A stretch of 64,000 nucleotides of DNA from contig JAAMXP010001074.1 in assembly GCA_019693395.1 (NCBI GenBank), forward strand, positions 1-64,000, given 5' to 3'. This document shows, one piece after another, positions 40,801 to 52,800 of this stretch; the first letter of the stretch is position 1, and every line of letters begins with the position of its first letter. Source of the stretch: Ettlia oleoabundans. Lineage: Eukaryota > Chlorophyta > Chlorophyceae > Chlamydomonadales. A program made the translations under genes and the position numbers. The notes beneath the pieces are model-generated. The model was not told the origin of the DNA, did no database searches, and saw nothing but the letters and a program-made list of their open reading frames with translations.

Positions 40801-43800
40801 GTTGACGGTTGCAAACCAAGCAACATTATGTGAAAGTTGCGAAGACCACATGTAGGTAGAGCACAACACCACATAGTTAAGAACCCAGCCTATTCTGGCC
40901 ATCTGTCTATCGCTTACTCACCCAGTGCCCCCAGGATCATCTCCATCAGCTCCATTGCATCCTCCTCAGTGGCAGCCTCAGCCTGGGGCTGGGCCTTGCG
41001 GATCTGCTCCGGCCGCGGTGTGTCCATGATCTGATGGGTGGGAAAGCCGGGAGGGATAAGACAGGAAGGGAACCTTAAGCAGCGTGGGAAATTTGAGCTG
41101 CATAGTGACCCAACGGGGGCTGCAGAGCTCGCTCCGGTGGCACTAAGGATCAATGGGTACATGCATGGAGGGAAAGGCAGGGTGGGGGGCACTTACCAGC
41201 ACCATGCCCACTGTGTGGCCCCAGCTCTCCAGCACCATCGCTATCTCCATTGCAACTGCAGCAGGGCACAGACGACCCACCCACTCAGCCTGGCGACAAA
41301 CAGCAAAAGCCAAAAGCATCGAAACAGCAGCAGACATGAATCCGCCCGGAGGTGTGCTCTGCTGCAGGCTGATATTGAAACAGGCAACTGGCTAAGCTGC
41401 CAGCTAAACGTTGCCCCATCTCGGTCCAGCCCAGCGCCGGTCCCACCAACAACCCATGCTGCCCACCTGCGCCTCCATAGGAGTGTCCTCCCACCAGGTA
41501 CGGCCCCTCAGGCTGGACCTTGACTATGTCTGCGGCGTTCTGTGCCGCCAGCTGGCTCACATCCAGGTCATTGTCCTTGTCCAACACATAGATGGGTTGG
41601 GTGGACCACTGCGTGTAATGGATGGGCAGTCACATATGAGTATGTATGCTACCAAGCACGGGGGCAAGTCACGGATAGTGTATTAATTGAGTGTGCTACG
41701 GTGTTATGTTGAGGCTAGGATGGCTTTCTAGGAGCAGGACGGCGAGTCAATTCAGGCATGTATGATGTGTAGACGGCATCCAAAAGCAAGGGCTTGCCTG
41801 CAAGAACTGCGAGAAGGAGAAGTAGGCGGACTGAGCATTGGCCACACCAGGTGCCGCCAGGAACAGCGGGCGTGGCGGCGGCGACAGCCGCAGCGTCTTG
41901 AGCAGCTGACTGGGCTTGCTGTCGCTGGCGGCGGCAGCCGCAGCATTGGACGAACGAGTGTGACGCTGCGCTGCGGCAGTGATGTCTTCCACATCAGAGT
42001 CCGAATCGGCAGTACCAGCTGCCGTGACGTCAGCGGAACCTGCCGCCGCCGCCTCAGCACCTGCTGACAGCACGCCGTTAATGTACTCCACCACCTCCCC
42101 CACGGACTGGTAGTCATACAGCAAGGTGACAGGCAGCTGCAAGGACACATTAAAGAAGCACAAACAACACATCAGCCAACAGCGGCTTTCTCGGTGCAGC
42201 TCCTGGAGCAGCAAGAGCATGAGCAAGCGAACCCAGCCAGATGCTGGAACGAGTACTAGGCGACGTCACCTGCAGGCCCAGGCTGTCAGCCAGCGCTCGT
42301 CGCAGCTCCATGCCTCCACGTGAATCCAGGCCCGCCTGTATGAGGGGCTCCTCTGGGTGCACGGCGCGGCCCAGCATGCCCCGTACCTCGCTCATAACCT
42401 GTGGTATTGGCAATAAACTTCAGGACCTAATTATCTTGACAAGGTGACCACGCACGTGTATGTATATGGTGGATATAATTGCGCGCGGAGGGAAATACGC
42501 GTTTTAGCTCCCAAAATTGGCCCTGCTGTGCAGGTGCCATGTCCAACAGCAGCAGTTCAGTACATCGCCACGCCCTACATGTCAATTCAAGTGCCGACCC
42601 ACCTGGGCTTGCAGGTGTAGCAGTCGCTCCTCCTCTGGCATCTGCAATAGCGGGTGGTCAGCAGGCACACCAGCTGCCTCCTCCTCCTCCTCGGCGCCCA
42701 CTGCCAGCTCCCTACTCTGCCCAGCCCTGGCGGACGCAGGCAGGGAACTGGGGCCTGGCCAGGTGGGCGGCATATCCTGCTCTCCCAGCACCACGCCGAG
42801 CACTGTTGCTGCCAGGCCAGAGGCGCCAGCCGCTGCCAGGTTGGCACTGCCTGCCTGCCATCCGTCGGCGGGTTGGTAGGCTGCTGCCAGGGTGTCACCC
42901 ACCGGGCTGCTGCCGCTAACCAGCAGCGCGGCAACGCTGCGCACCCATGGGAGCGCCGCTGCTGCAGCATCTGTGACAGCTGCTGCCTGGCCGAGGCAAG
43001 CATCCAGCAGAGCTGGGTGCAACGCATAGCCACCTACCTCGGCTGGCACCAAATTTGCCGCCTCCGCCACAATGCCTGCCGCCAATGCCGAGTGGCGGAC
43101 CGCTGCCACAGGTGCCAACTGGGTCCGCACGCCAAGGCTGATCCCAGCTGCTCCAGGCTTTGCAGCAGAGTCTGGTGCTGCTACAAGGGTGGCGGCAAAC
43201 TTGGCACCCAGCAGCTGCTGGCCTGCCATAGCCACCTCAACAGCACCACCAGCACCCGCCAGCTTGACCCTAGCCACAGCAGGGCCAACCCTGGCTGCTG
43301 CTGCCTGAGGCAGCATTGCCGGTGCCACCATGGCTGCCTCGACGACTGCCCCCACCTCGGCAGCTGTGCCCAGGTCACCACCAGCTACCGCCCCCTTTAA
43401 CGGCAGCAGCGAGGTCGCCATGCTCAGCACTGCTGAGCTGGCAAGGAAGGCCCTGCCATGCATTCTGTACTGCCACAGGTAAGCGAGACGCGCGTCTGAC
43501 AGGTTGCTGTCGATAACCACGCTGCCGCCACGGCTGCGCTTGCGCAGTAGGTAGCTAGTGAGAAACTGCTGCAAGGCTGGTGCCACGTAGCACCGCTCCC
43601 GTTTCCAAGCAGGGGTCCGAGAAGCAGCCCAGCTAGTCGCAACAGTTAGTGCAGTGCTACCCCCCAGCAATGCATGGGCATTGGTGCCCTGCGCGCCAAA
43701 GCTGCTAACGCCCAAAAGCAGCGCCGTGCCGGCCGCCGAAGTGGGCATGCCAAAGGGCCCGCCACGAGCGATGGACACTGCATGGTAAGAAAACGCCTGA

Positions 43801-46800
43801 ATGTTAGCACCGCGGCAATGAAACCTAGCAAGTAACAGCCAAGGTGGCCCAACTTATGCCCAACAGCAGCCCATTCAAGCATGTGCGGTGCAACCCACCT
43901 GCGTGCGCAGCAAGGGCGCCGTGCATGTGAGGGTTGAGGTTCCTGAGGTGGAGAGCCGGCGGTACCGCAGCGCTTTGCACCAGGATGCTTGCCTCCATGA
44001 GCCCTGCCACACCGGCTCCAGACTCCTGGTGCCCTGTGATGCCCTTCACTGTGGCAAACACGAAAGTACAGCGCTGCTGTGCCTGCTGCTGGTGCTGGTA
44101 TGAACGGGCACCCTCCTGCAGGCATGGAAAGGTGGCAGGGATAAGGTAAGCGGTTCACATAAGGCTTGCTTGTTCATGTCACGTGTATGTTCCGTCCCCT
44201 GCTTGGAGTGGGTGGGCAACTTGGCAGCGCGGTATTTCAGGAATGGAGGCACAGATGCTGACAGACTGCCGGGCCTGCTGTAGTGCACCAAGCTCACCAG
44301 GAACACGGCAGAGGCTGCACCCACTTCAATGGGGTCGCCCAGGGCAGTGCCATTGCTGTGCATCTGTAGGCCCACCACCTCAGCCGGCCGGGCGTGCCCA
44401 GCCAACAGCGCATCACGAAGCAGCGCCTGCTGTGCCGGGCCATTGGGCGCAGTCAGGCTGCTTGCCCTGCCGTTGGTGTTAACAGCTGAAGCGACCAGCA
44501 AACCCAGAGGTTGCTGAGTGGCACTGCCAGGGACTGCTGATGTGGCGCCATGTGGGCACAGGAACAACATCCTGCAGGTCTCCCCGCGCGTGTAGCCATC
44601 TGCAGATGCATCCAGCGTCTTGCTGCGGCCCTCAGGCGATATCATGGTGGCCCGTGTCAGCATCAGCGTTGACTCTGGCACAAGGCAGAGCAGCACACCC
44701 GCCGCCAGTGCTGCTTCCATGCGGCCCTCCCTGCAACAAGGAATCAATAGAATGACGAACCACATCGCATCAGTGCCCAAGCAGGGCCTCCTGCCGATTA
44801 CTTTCCCAATATCTGTACAGTACAGCAGCAGCTGTTCCACCACCCACAGAACAAAAAACGGCTTGTGGGGCTTACTTGAAGGACAGGCAGGCCAAGTGTG
44901 CGGCGACCAGAGATGCTGAGCACGCTGTGTCCACACTGGCTGTGGGGCCACGCAGTCCATACACATAGCCCACACGCCCGCTGGCCACACTGGGTGAGGC
45001 TGAGGTGAAACTGAAGCTGCTGATGCCCACGCCGTGCTGGTGAGCAAGGCTCTCATAGTCAGTAGCTGCATTCAATCACACGCAGAAATGCACCAGAAGA
45101 TGAAGGGGCACAAGGGAAGAAGGAGCAAGCATATGTTGGCGCAGCCGCGTGTGTGCACGTCCTATCGTGTGGGCAAGTGGCCTCACCAGCAATGCCGACA
45201 AACGCTCCAATCGGGCGACCAGATATGGCGTTGGGCCCCTCGGGCAGTGCTTCGTATGCAGAGTGCAGGAGCAGGCGCTGCTGTGGGTCCATGGTGAGCG
45301 CCTCTGTGCGCATCACGCTGAACACTTCGGCATCAAATAGCTCAACTTCGGGCAAGAACACTCCAAACTGCAATACATGTAATCACAATCCACATAATAA
45401 TGCTGGCTGGGTTGGAAGAAGTGTTTATGAGAAGGTACATTAGTGTACGAGAGTATGTGAGTATGAGTGGGAAGCATGAGAGACCCGAGGCAAATTTGCA
45501 CGGCAGTTGATGCTATAGGCTGGGAGCCTGTTCCCCATTGAGGCGGTCAACGGTTGGAGCTATCTTGGTAACAGCATATAGCTTGATGCACACCTGGGCG
45601 GGCAATGTGCCATCTGCTGTGATGAGCTGCGAGTCAGCATCCCAGCGGCCATACGGCACCCGCATGCTGGCATCAGCTGCCCGGTGTGACTGCCTGAGTT
45701 CGTGATGTCCAGCAGCTCCCACAATAGCCACCGCCCCGCTGGCTCTGCCAGCACCATAAGCAGTATGCGCCAGTGCAGCAGAGGCTGCCACTGGGCTCAG
45801 CGTGCCGCCAGCTGGCGTCGCCAGCTCCATCTTGCCAAACAGGAACTCAGCCATGGCATTGACAGTGGGGTAGTCAAACACCAGGGTGGATGGCAACTCC
45901 ATGCCTAGTGTGTCAGCCAGGCTTTGCTGCAGCTCAGTGGCGCCCAGGCTGTCCAGGCCAGCAGCCATGAGAGGGTCGTCGCCACCCACGGCGCTGCCCA
46001 GCACCGCCTGGACTTGCTCTGCCACCAGAGCCTGCAAGCCACGCAGACAGACAAGCAGCAGAGGTTCCTCAGTTGCATGCAAACAACCAGCAGGAGCTAT
46101 TCACCCCTACCGCATATATTGTTAATTGCATTGTAGGACCAAGACCAGTGCAACACATGCACCTACTGCTCCCAGCCAGCCCTGAGAAAATGGTGCGCCA
46201 CTTATGTACACTCACCTGCAAGCTTTCAAGGCTCATCACCTCCAGGCCACCGCCCGCTGCTACCACCTCAATGCCGCTGTGGTAGCTAACCAGAGGGGCC
46301 ATACCGCCACCCAAAGCGTAGGAGGATGCGTCTGCCGACGGGGACAGCAGATACAGGGGCGTATGCGGGGTCTGGAGATTGAAGGGGCTGGCCAGCGTCT
46401 CCTCTGCCGTGCCGTGGGGCGACAATGGAGTGCGAGGAGTCATCACCGCGGGTCGCTGCAGGCCAGGAGTGGGGCAGATAGTAGCAGCAGGTTGTCACGG
46501 CAAGGCTTGTGTGTGCTGGTACGGAGCGGTGGCAGCTGAACGTGTAGCGCAACTCATAGTTGCAATGTAGCATCTGCCCATGCTGCACCGCAGCTCTACC
46601 TTTGTCACTAGGCGGCGGGTCTCCATGCCTTCCACAAGCATCGCAAGGCCGGCACTGCCCACCAACTGCTGCCCTTGCTGGCCGCTACCCAAGGCATTGC
46701 CTGTGGTTGGGCCAACCACGAGGCTGCTGGCCCACATGCTTTGGTAAGCCACCGGCAGTGGCATGAGCACGGTATCCATGCGGGCAGCCACCCGCAGTGC

Positions 46801-49800
46801 CTTGTGGTGCCGCTGGTGTGCAGCAGCTACATGCATGGCCGCCTCAGACACAGCAGGGTGCACGCTCATGCCAAGCTGGCCTGCAGGTACAGCCACTCCA
46901 GCTATTGCCAGGCGGGCAGCAGCCAAGCTGCGAGAGCCCATCACTTCCATTGCAAGACTTGCAGGCTGTGTAGCACCTGCTGTTGTCAGCTTGCCAGCTA
47001 GAGTGAGTTCTATGCTGCCAAAGCTGGCATAAAAGTGCGTGCGTTGCTGTGTGGCAGGAGTGGCCGCTGAGCTGAACTCAAAGCTGCCAGTTGCGGCCTG
47101 CACCACGCAGCGCACGCGTGCAGCCGTCGCTGTCGCGGTTGGAAGGGCAAGGGGGGTGGCAAACACTGCCGACCGAAGAGCTGAGCCACACAGGTCATTG
47201 GCGGTGAGCAGTTGCCTACTAGCGCCTGCTGCCATATCAAGGAAGGCTGTGGCAGGGAACATTGCCAGACCCAGCACGCTATGCTGCCAGAGGAAGGCCA
47301 GCTGGGGAACACCCAGGCTGCCTTCCAGCGCCACCGCTGCTGCCGCCTGCCGCCGTGCAAACCTGCCGCTGCTGGTGGCAACAGCTGTCTGCAGCAGTAT
47401 GTGCAAAGGTGGCGCCACCCACACACGATGCCTGTTCCAAACTGACACCTCAGCACGAGCTGTTGCCGCAGCAGAAGGCAAGTGTGTCTGCTGCAATAGC
47501 ACATGGGCATTTGTGCCTTGGAATGCAAAGGAGCTAACACCCCCAATAGCTGAGCTGCCGCTTGTGCCACCAACAGCTGGCAGTGCCATGCGAGGCAGCT
47601 GCCAGCCTGGTACTGCTGACTTGGCTGCTGACATGTCCAAGATAGTGTTGACGTGGGTGTTCAGGGCCACGAGATGCATGGTACCTGCATTTCAAGGAGA
47701 CGGAGGGCAGAGCTCAAGGGACCGTACTGTAAATGCTGTCAACTCTAATTGTGCAACTGCAAGATGTTTTCTGCAAGGCGAACATGCGATGTGTAGCTTC
47801 CCCTAACCGTGCGAAAGCAGACAATCCCTCACCATGGGTCAACTGGTGGGAGAGAGCCACACTGGCATGCGTCAGGCCCAACACGCCTGCAGCCGCCTCT
47901 GTGTGACCAATCCAGGACTTGGCTGTGCTGGCTGCCAATGGCAGAAGCCGCCGGCTTCCATCCACCAAAACAGCGGCCGCTGCTCCCACCTCAATGGGGT
48001 CACCCAGAGGGGTGCCTGTGCCGTGCATCTGCAGGTGTGTGATGTCAGCAGCTGCCAGGCTGGCGAATGCAAGCGCTGCACGCACCACCTCCTGTTGGCT
48101 GGGCCCATTGGGAGCAGTCAAGCTGCTGCTGCGTCCATCCTGGTTGACTGCACTCCCCACAAAGAGCCCTAGGGCGGTCCCATGGTGTCCAGCGGAGGCC
48201 GCCAGCTGCACAGCCTTGAAGAGAAGGGCGCCAATAGCCTCGCCCCGCACGTAGCCGTCGGCGGCAGCATCAAGCGTCTTGCACCGCCCGTCTGCCGCCA
48301 GCATGCCCGCTTTGTGGAACATGGCTGCAGTAGGGGGTAACAGCTTTTGATTGATCGTCAGTCGATCTCTCCATCAGCCAATTCATAAATTAATAGGCAG
48401 CTTAAGCTGCCAAAGCCTACATTGATGAAGAACGGGCTGACCGCACGCACCAGTGGTGTCTGGCGACAGCAGCAGGCCAGCTCCGGCCACTAGGCCGCCG
48501 CTGCACACGCCGCTGAACACGTTGCCGGCGGCGATGTGTGAGGCCACCAAGGAGGAGGAGCAGGCTGTGTCCACGCTGATGGCAGGACCTTTGAAGCCGA
48601 AGGCATAGCTGCAGGGCAGTGGCAGGATGATAAAGAGGCAACAAACGTGCAGACAAGTGGTTAGTGCTGGTGACAAACCATAGGCAGAGTAGTAGGCTGG
48701 CCTGACGCTCTGGGTAGAGTCTTGTTGCTGCGAAAACCACGTACCTGAGCCTGCCACTGGCTACCGACAGCGCGCCTCCGGTGGCGCTGAAGGCTGATAC
48801 ACCCGTGGTGAAGCGGGGCACAATATAGTTGTTGTACTCGGCCGATGCAATGCCCACAGCCACAGCGATGCTGCTGGGCTGCGCCATGCTGGCGCCCGCC
48901 CGGCAGAGGGCCTGCAGGAGGAACATCAGCTTGAGTTCACAGATTTGGTCAAAAATTGCCATGTTAGCTTGCTCACACAGTGTCCAAGGCTGCTTAAACT
49001 GGCTGCTCCAGGCAGATGACAGCAGGTGGATGAGCAGCTGGAGCAGAAGAAGCGCACCTCCAGGGAAGCCTCCAGCAGCAGGCGCTGTTGCGCATCCATG
49101 AGTTCAGCTTCGCCGCCACTCAGTCCAAACAATGACACATCAAACAGGTCAGTGTGGGTGATGAACCCGCCAAAGCGCGCTGGTAGGGTGCCGGCCTGCC
49201 GGGAGCACGCAAGAATGCCGACGTGGGTCGAAGCAGGGGGGGTGGACTGGATATAAAACACGCTTGGCATTGTGTAATAACGCAGGTCCCATGCTGCTGC
49301 ATGAAGGTTGATCAGTGCACCTGTGCCAGCTGGTCCACATCCCAGTGCTCCAGCGGGATGGGGAAGATGATGTCCACGGGTGCAAGAGACAGAATGGCAT
49401 CCTGTAGGCGAGAGCAAGACAACACACAGGCCAGCAAGTTACAGACTGGCTGCTCACAGTCAACCCAATAAGGTGGAAGCAGGCATCTGGAGAAGCTGAT
49501 AACCAAGAGGTCAGTTTTTTCTGCTACCTACCTCTGACGTGCGGCTGGACATGCCCAACAGAGCCACTGACGCGCCCTCGGGCAGCGCCGCTGCCAGCCC
49601 ACGAGTCGTCAGCGGGCTCAGCGCCAGCTCAGCCGCTATCTCCGCATCCTCCTCCTCATGCCCCTCCTCATCATCTGGCAGTAAGGTTTCCACAAAGCCG
49701 GCAATGGCTGCCGTTGAGGGGTAGTCAAACACCAGCGTGCCTGGCAGCTGTACTCCAAGCCTGCCTTCCAGGCTGTTCTTGAGCTCCACAGCGCCCAGGC

Positions 49801-52800
49801 TGTCCAGGCCGGCTGCCATGAGGGGCTCATCAGGACCAATATTTGAGCCCATGATGCTCCGAACTGCTTCCTGAACCTGCCCCAGCACCGCCGCCTTGCG
49901 CTCTGCCGCCGAGAGGCCACCCGTGGCAGAGCCAGGCTTGCGGCCAGCTGCCAGGGTGCCAGCTGGTGGGCCAGCTGCCTGAGTGGCGTCTGAGTCAGCA
50001 GCAGCGAACTTTGCAAAGAAGGGCGGCACTGCCGCTGCGCTGCCAAAGCGCCGTGTGAACTTGTCCCACACAAACGCGTTGGCAGCCAGCAAGGGCACTG
50101 CTGACAAGGCTGGCAGCTGCTCTCCGGGTGCCAAAAGGCTGTGTAGCACTGCCATGCCCTGCTGAGGCCGCACCAGAGACATGCCTGTGCGCTCCAAACG
50201 CGCAGCGGTCGACGCACCGTTTGCCGCCATGCCAGCCCCCGACCATGCTCCCCACTGCACGCTGGTAGCCACAGCACCCGCCTGCTGAGCACACTGTGCC
50301 GCGGCGTCCAGTGCCGCATTGGCTGCGCTGTAGTTGGCCTGGCCGGAGGAGCCCAGCAGCGCCGCCACTGAGGAGAAGAGCAGCTGGAAAGCGCCAGGCT
50401 GGCAGCCATACGCAGCACCCAGCCGGGCGGCTGCCTGGACCTTAGGTGCAAACACAGTGCGAAGGCTGGCCAGAGTCTGGGATCCAAGCACCCCATCTGC
50501 CAGCACACCACCAGCGTGCATCAGCCCCAGCACAGGCCTGCCTTGAGCCAGCTTGGACACAAGGCCTGCCGCATCCTCTGTGCTTGCAGCATCGCACATG
50601 ACCAGGCTGACAGCCGCAGCAAAGGCTGGGCTGCCAGGCTCCAGCAATGCGAGACCATCGGCAGATGCGGCACCAGCGGCCATGCGTCCGCTGCGACCCA
50701 GCAGCTGCAGCTGGCGGACCTGCTGCTGTGCCAGCCAAGCCGCGACCTGGGAGCCCAGTGTGCCCATGCCTCCAGTGATGACCACTGCAGCAAAACCGTG
50801 TGGTAAATCATTACGACAGGTGAAGCGCAAGTCTATGTATGCCCCTGGAGGGCAACTATACACATGCTTAGGTGGGTCAGGGTCTGCATTGCTCAACCGG
50901 ATTCCACCTAGATACTATCCTGCCTGCCTGATCAAGGTGGCATGAAATGAAACAAGCTCACCTGAGCCGTTGATGCCACCCTGCTGGGCAGCCACCGCTG
51001 GAGACCGCACCACCACCTTGCCCACGTGCCGTGCGTGGCTCATCTGGCGCAGGGCGGCCTGCACCGCTGACAGGCTGTGTGTGACCTGCGGCAGCGGGCG
51101 CAGCGCGCCAGCCGCCACACCAGCTGACACCCGGGACAGCGCAGCATGCAGGGCGTGCTCTGACATGAAGTCAACGGCGACCAGCGAGTAGAAAACATCG
51201 GGGCGCTCTGCGCACGTAAGAGCAGAATAGCAAAAGCATGGTTGTTCAGCTGGCATCAGCCCGAATTTGAAGGGGGTCAAGCACAGGCAAACAGAACACA
51301 ATGCTTGAACCACACCTCCCAGGCACACCTTGCGCCACGCGCTCCGCGCTCCAGATGTCACGCTTGCTGATCTCCACAAACCGACCGTTGTGACCTAGCG
51401 TCGCCAGGGACCCCGCCACCATGCCGCTGCTGGTCAGGCTGTTGAGCACCACACTGGAGCCCCCAACCTCTGCCAGCTCAGACACATAAGCAGTATCACG
51501 AGAGCTGCTGACATGCTGGCAGCCCAGTGAGCGCAGCAGGGCACGTTTGTTACTGCTGCCAGCTGTAGTCACAGCGGTGGCTCCCACTGCCTTGATGACC
51601 TGCATGGCGGCCAGGCCCACGCCACCGGCAGCGGCGTGGACCAGCACCCGGTCTGCGGGGCCGGCAGCCGCCAGCTGATTCAGGGCTGTGTCGACGGTGA
51701 TGAAGACAGTGGGCATGGTGGCAGCCTCCTCAAAACTGCAGGAAAGAAGACAGCAGTAAAACCCGTGACTACGTATGTAAATTTTCCGCTATTTCAAGGT
51801 TCGACAACTTGTTTGAGCAAAAAGTAGCACGCCAGCAGAAAGGCACAGACAATTGTCAATGCTTGCAAAGATGCACTTGCCTAACCAGTACGGGCATGGG
51901 AACCACAGTCTTTGCTGAGGCATGCACATAGCTGCCCAGGCTGCCTGCCGCCAGTCCAAACACAGCATCTCCTGGCTTCAGGGTGGTGGTGCTACCAGGA
52001 GGGATGTATGTCACTATGCCGGCACAGTCGCCGCCCGGGGCACCAGGGTCTCCAGGGTACATGCCCAGCACATTGAGCACGTCCCTGCAAGGCAGTGCAA
52101 AGGATGTGACTGACACGTCCTTCGCAGATGCAGAAAGGTAGGCAAGGAAGGTCACCATCACAACAGTACTAATTGTTGAGCGAGCATAGGAGACACCGCA
52201 CCTGAAGTTGATGCCAGTTGCCTTAACTGCCACTTCAACCCAGCCTGGCTTGGCGGTGCCAGTAGGCACACCCTCGGGCATCAGGTTCCTGCAGCACCAC
52301 AGCCGATACAAAGGGATGATGCATGAGAAACTAAAAAGGGCACAAATCTTGCCATGGGCAGCAGAGAACCCAAGGGGGAACTCAGCTGCTTGCAGCACGC
52401 TCTCCGCACCTGAATGCCCCCCGTGGCTGGGGCATGAGGTGGTAGGGGCCTGGGGCCATTCTCACCGAGCTGCTAGGCAGCAGCACAGCATGCAGGGCGG
52501 CACCTGCCCGCAGCATGCTACCATAACCGTCAGCGGACTTGCCAGCGCCGCTGCTAGCAAGCGCCATGATGCTGCTGCCGGTGCTATTGGCGTCAGCAGC
52601 CTGTGGGTCGTTGCATGTACCACCGTGGCTAACTGCAGGAGCCTCTTGGGCAAATGCACGCAGCATGCCCCAAAGGGCATTGCCGGTGCCGGTTGTCGCA
52701 TCAGCACCACTTCCTGCTATGCCAGTGGGAGCGCTGTATGCAATTGTGGCCAGCTGTACTGCTGCCACTTGCTGCTGCAAAGCGCCTTGCAGCACCTCCA

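Noticed and set aside
41467..41608. GHSYGG motif as a possible PKS acyltransferase site (GHSxG)
   Set aside because: It lies after the last ACP, is preceded by [10 protein letters not shown] and followed by GDHFSIL, which is the thioesterase pattern; AT-specific motifs are absent.
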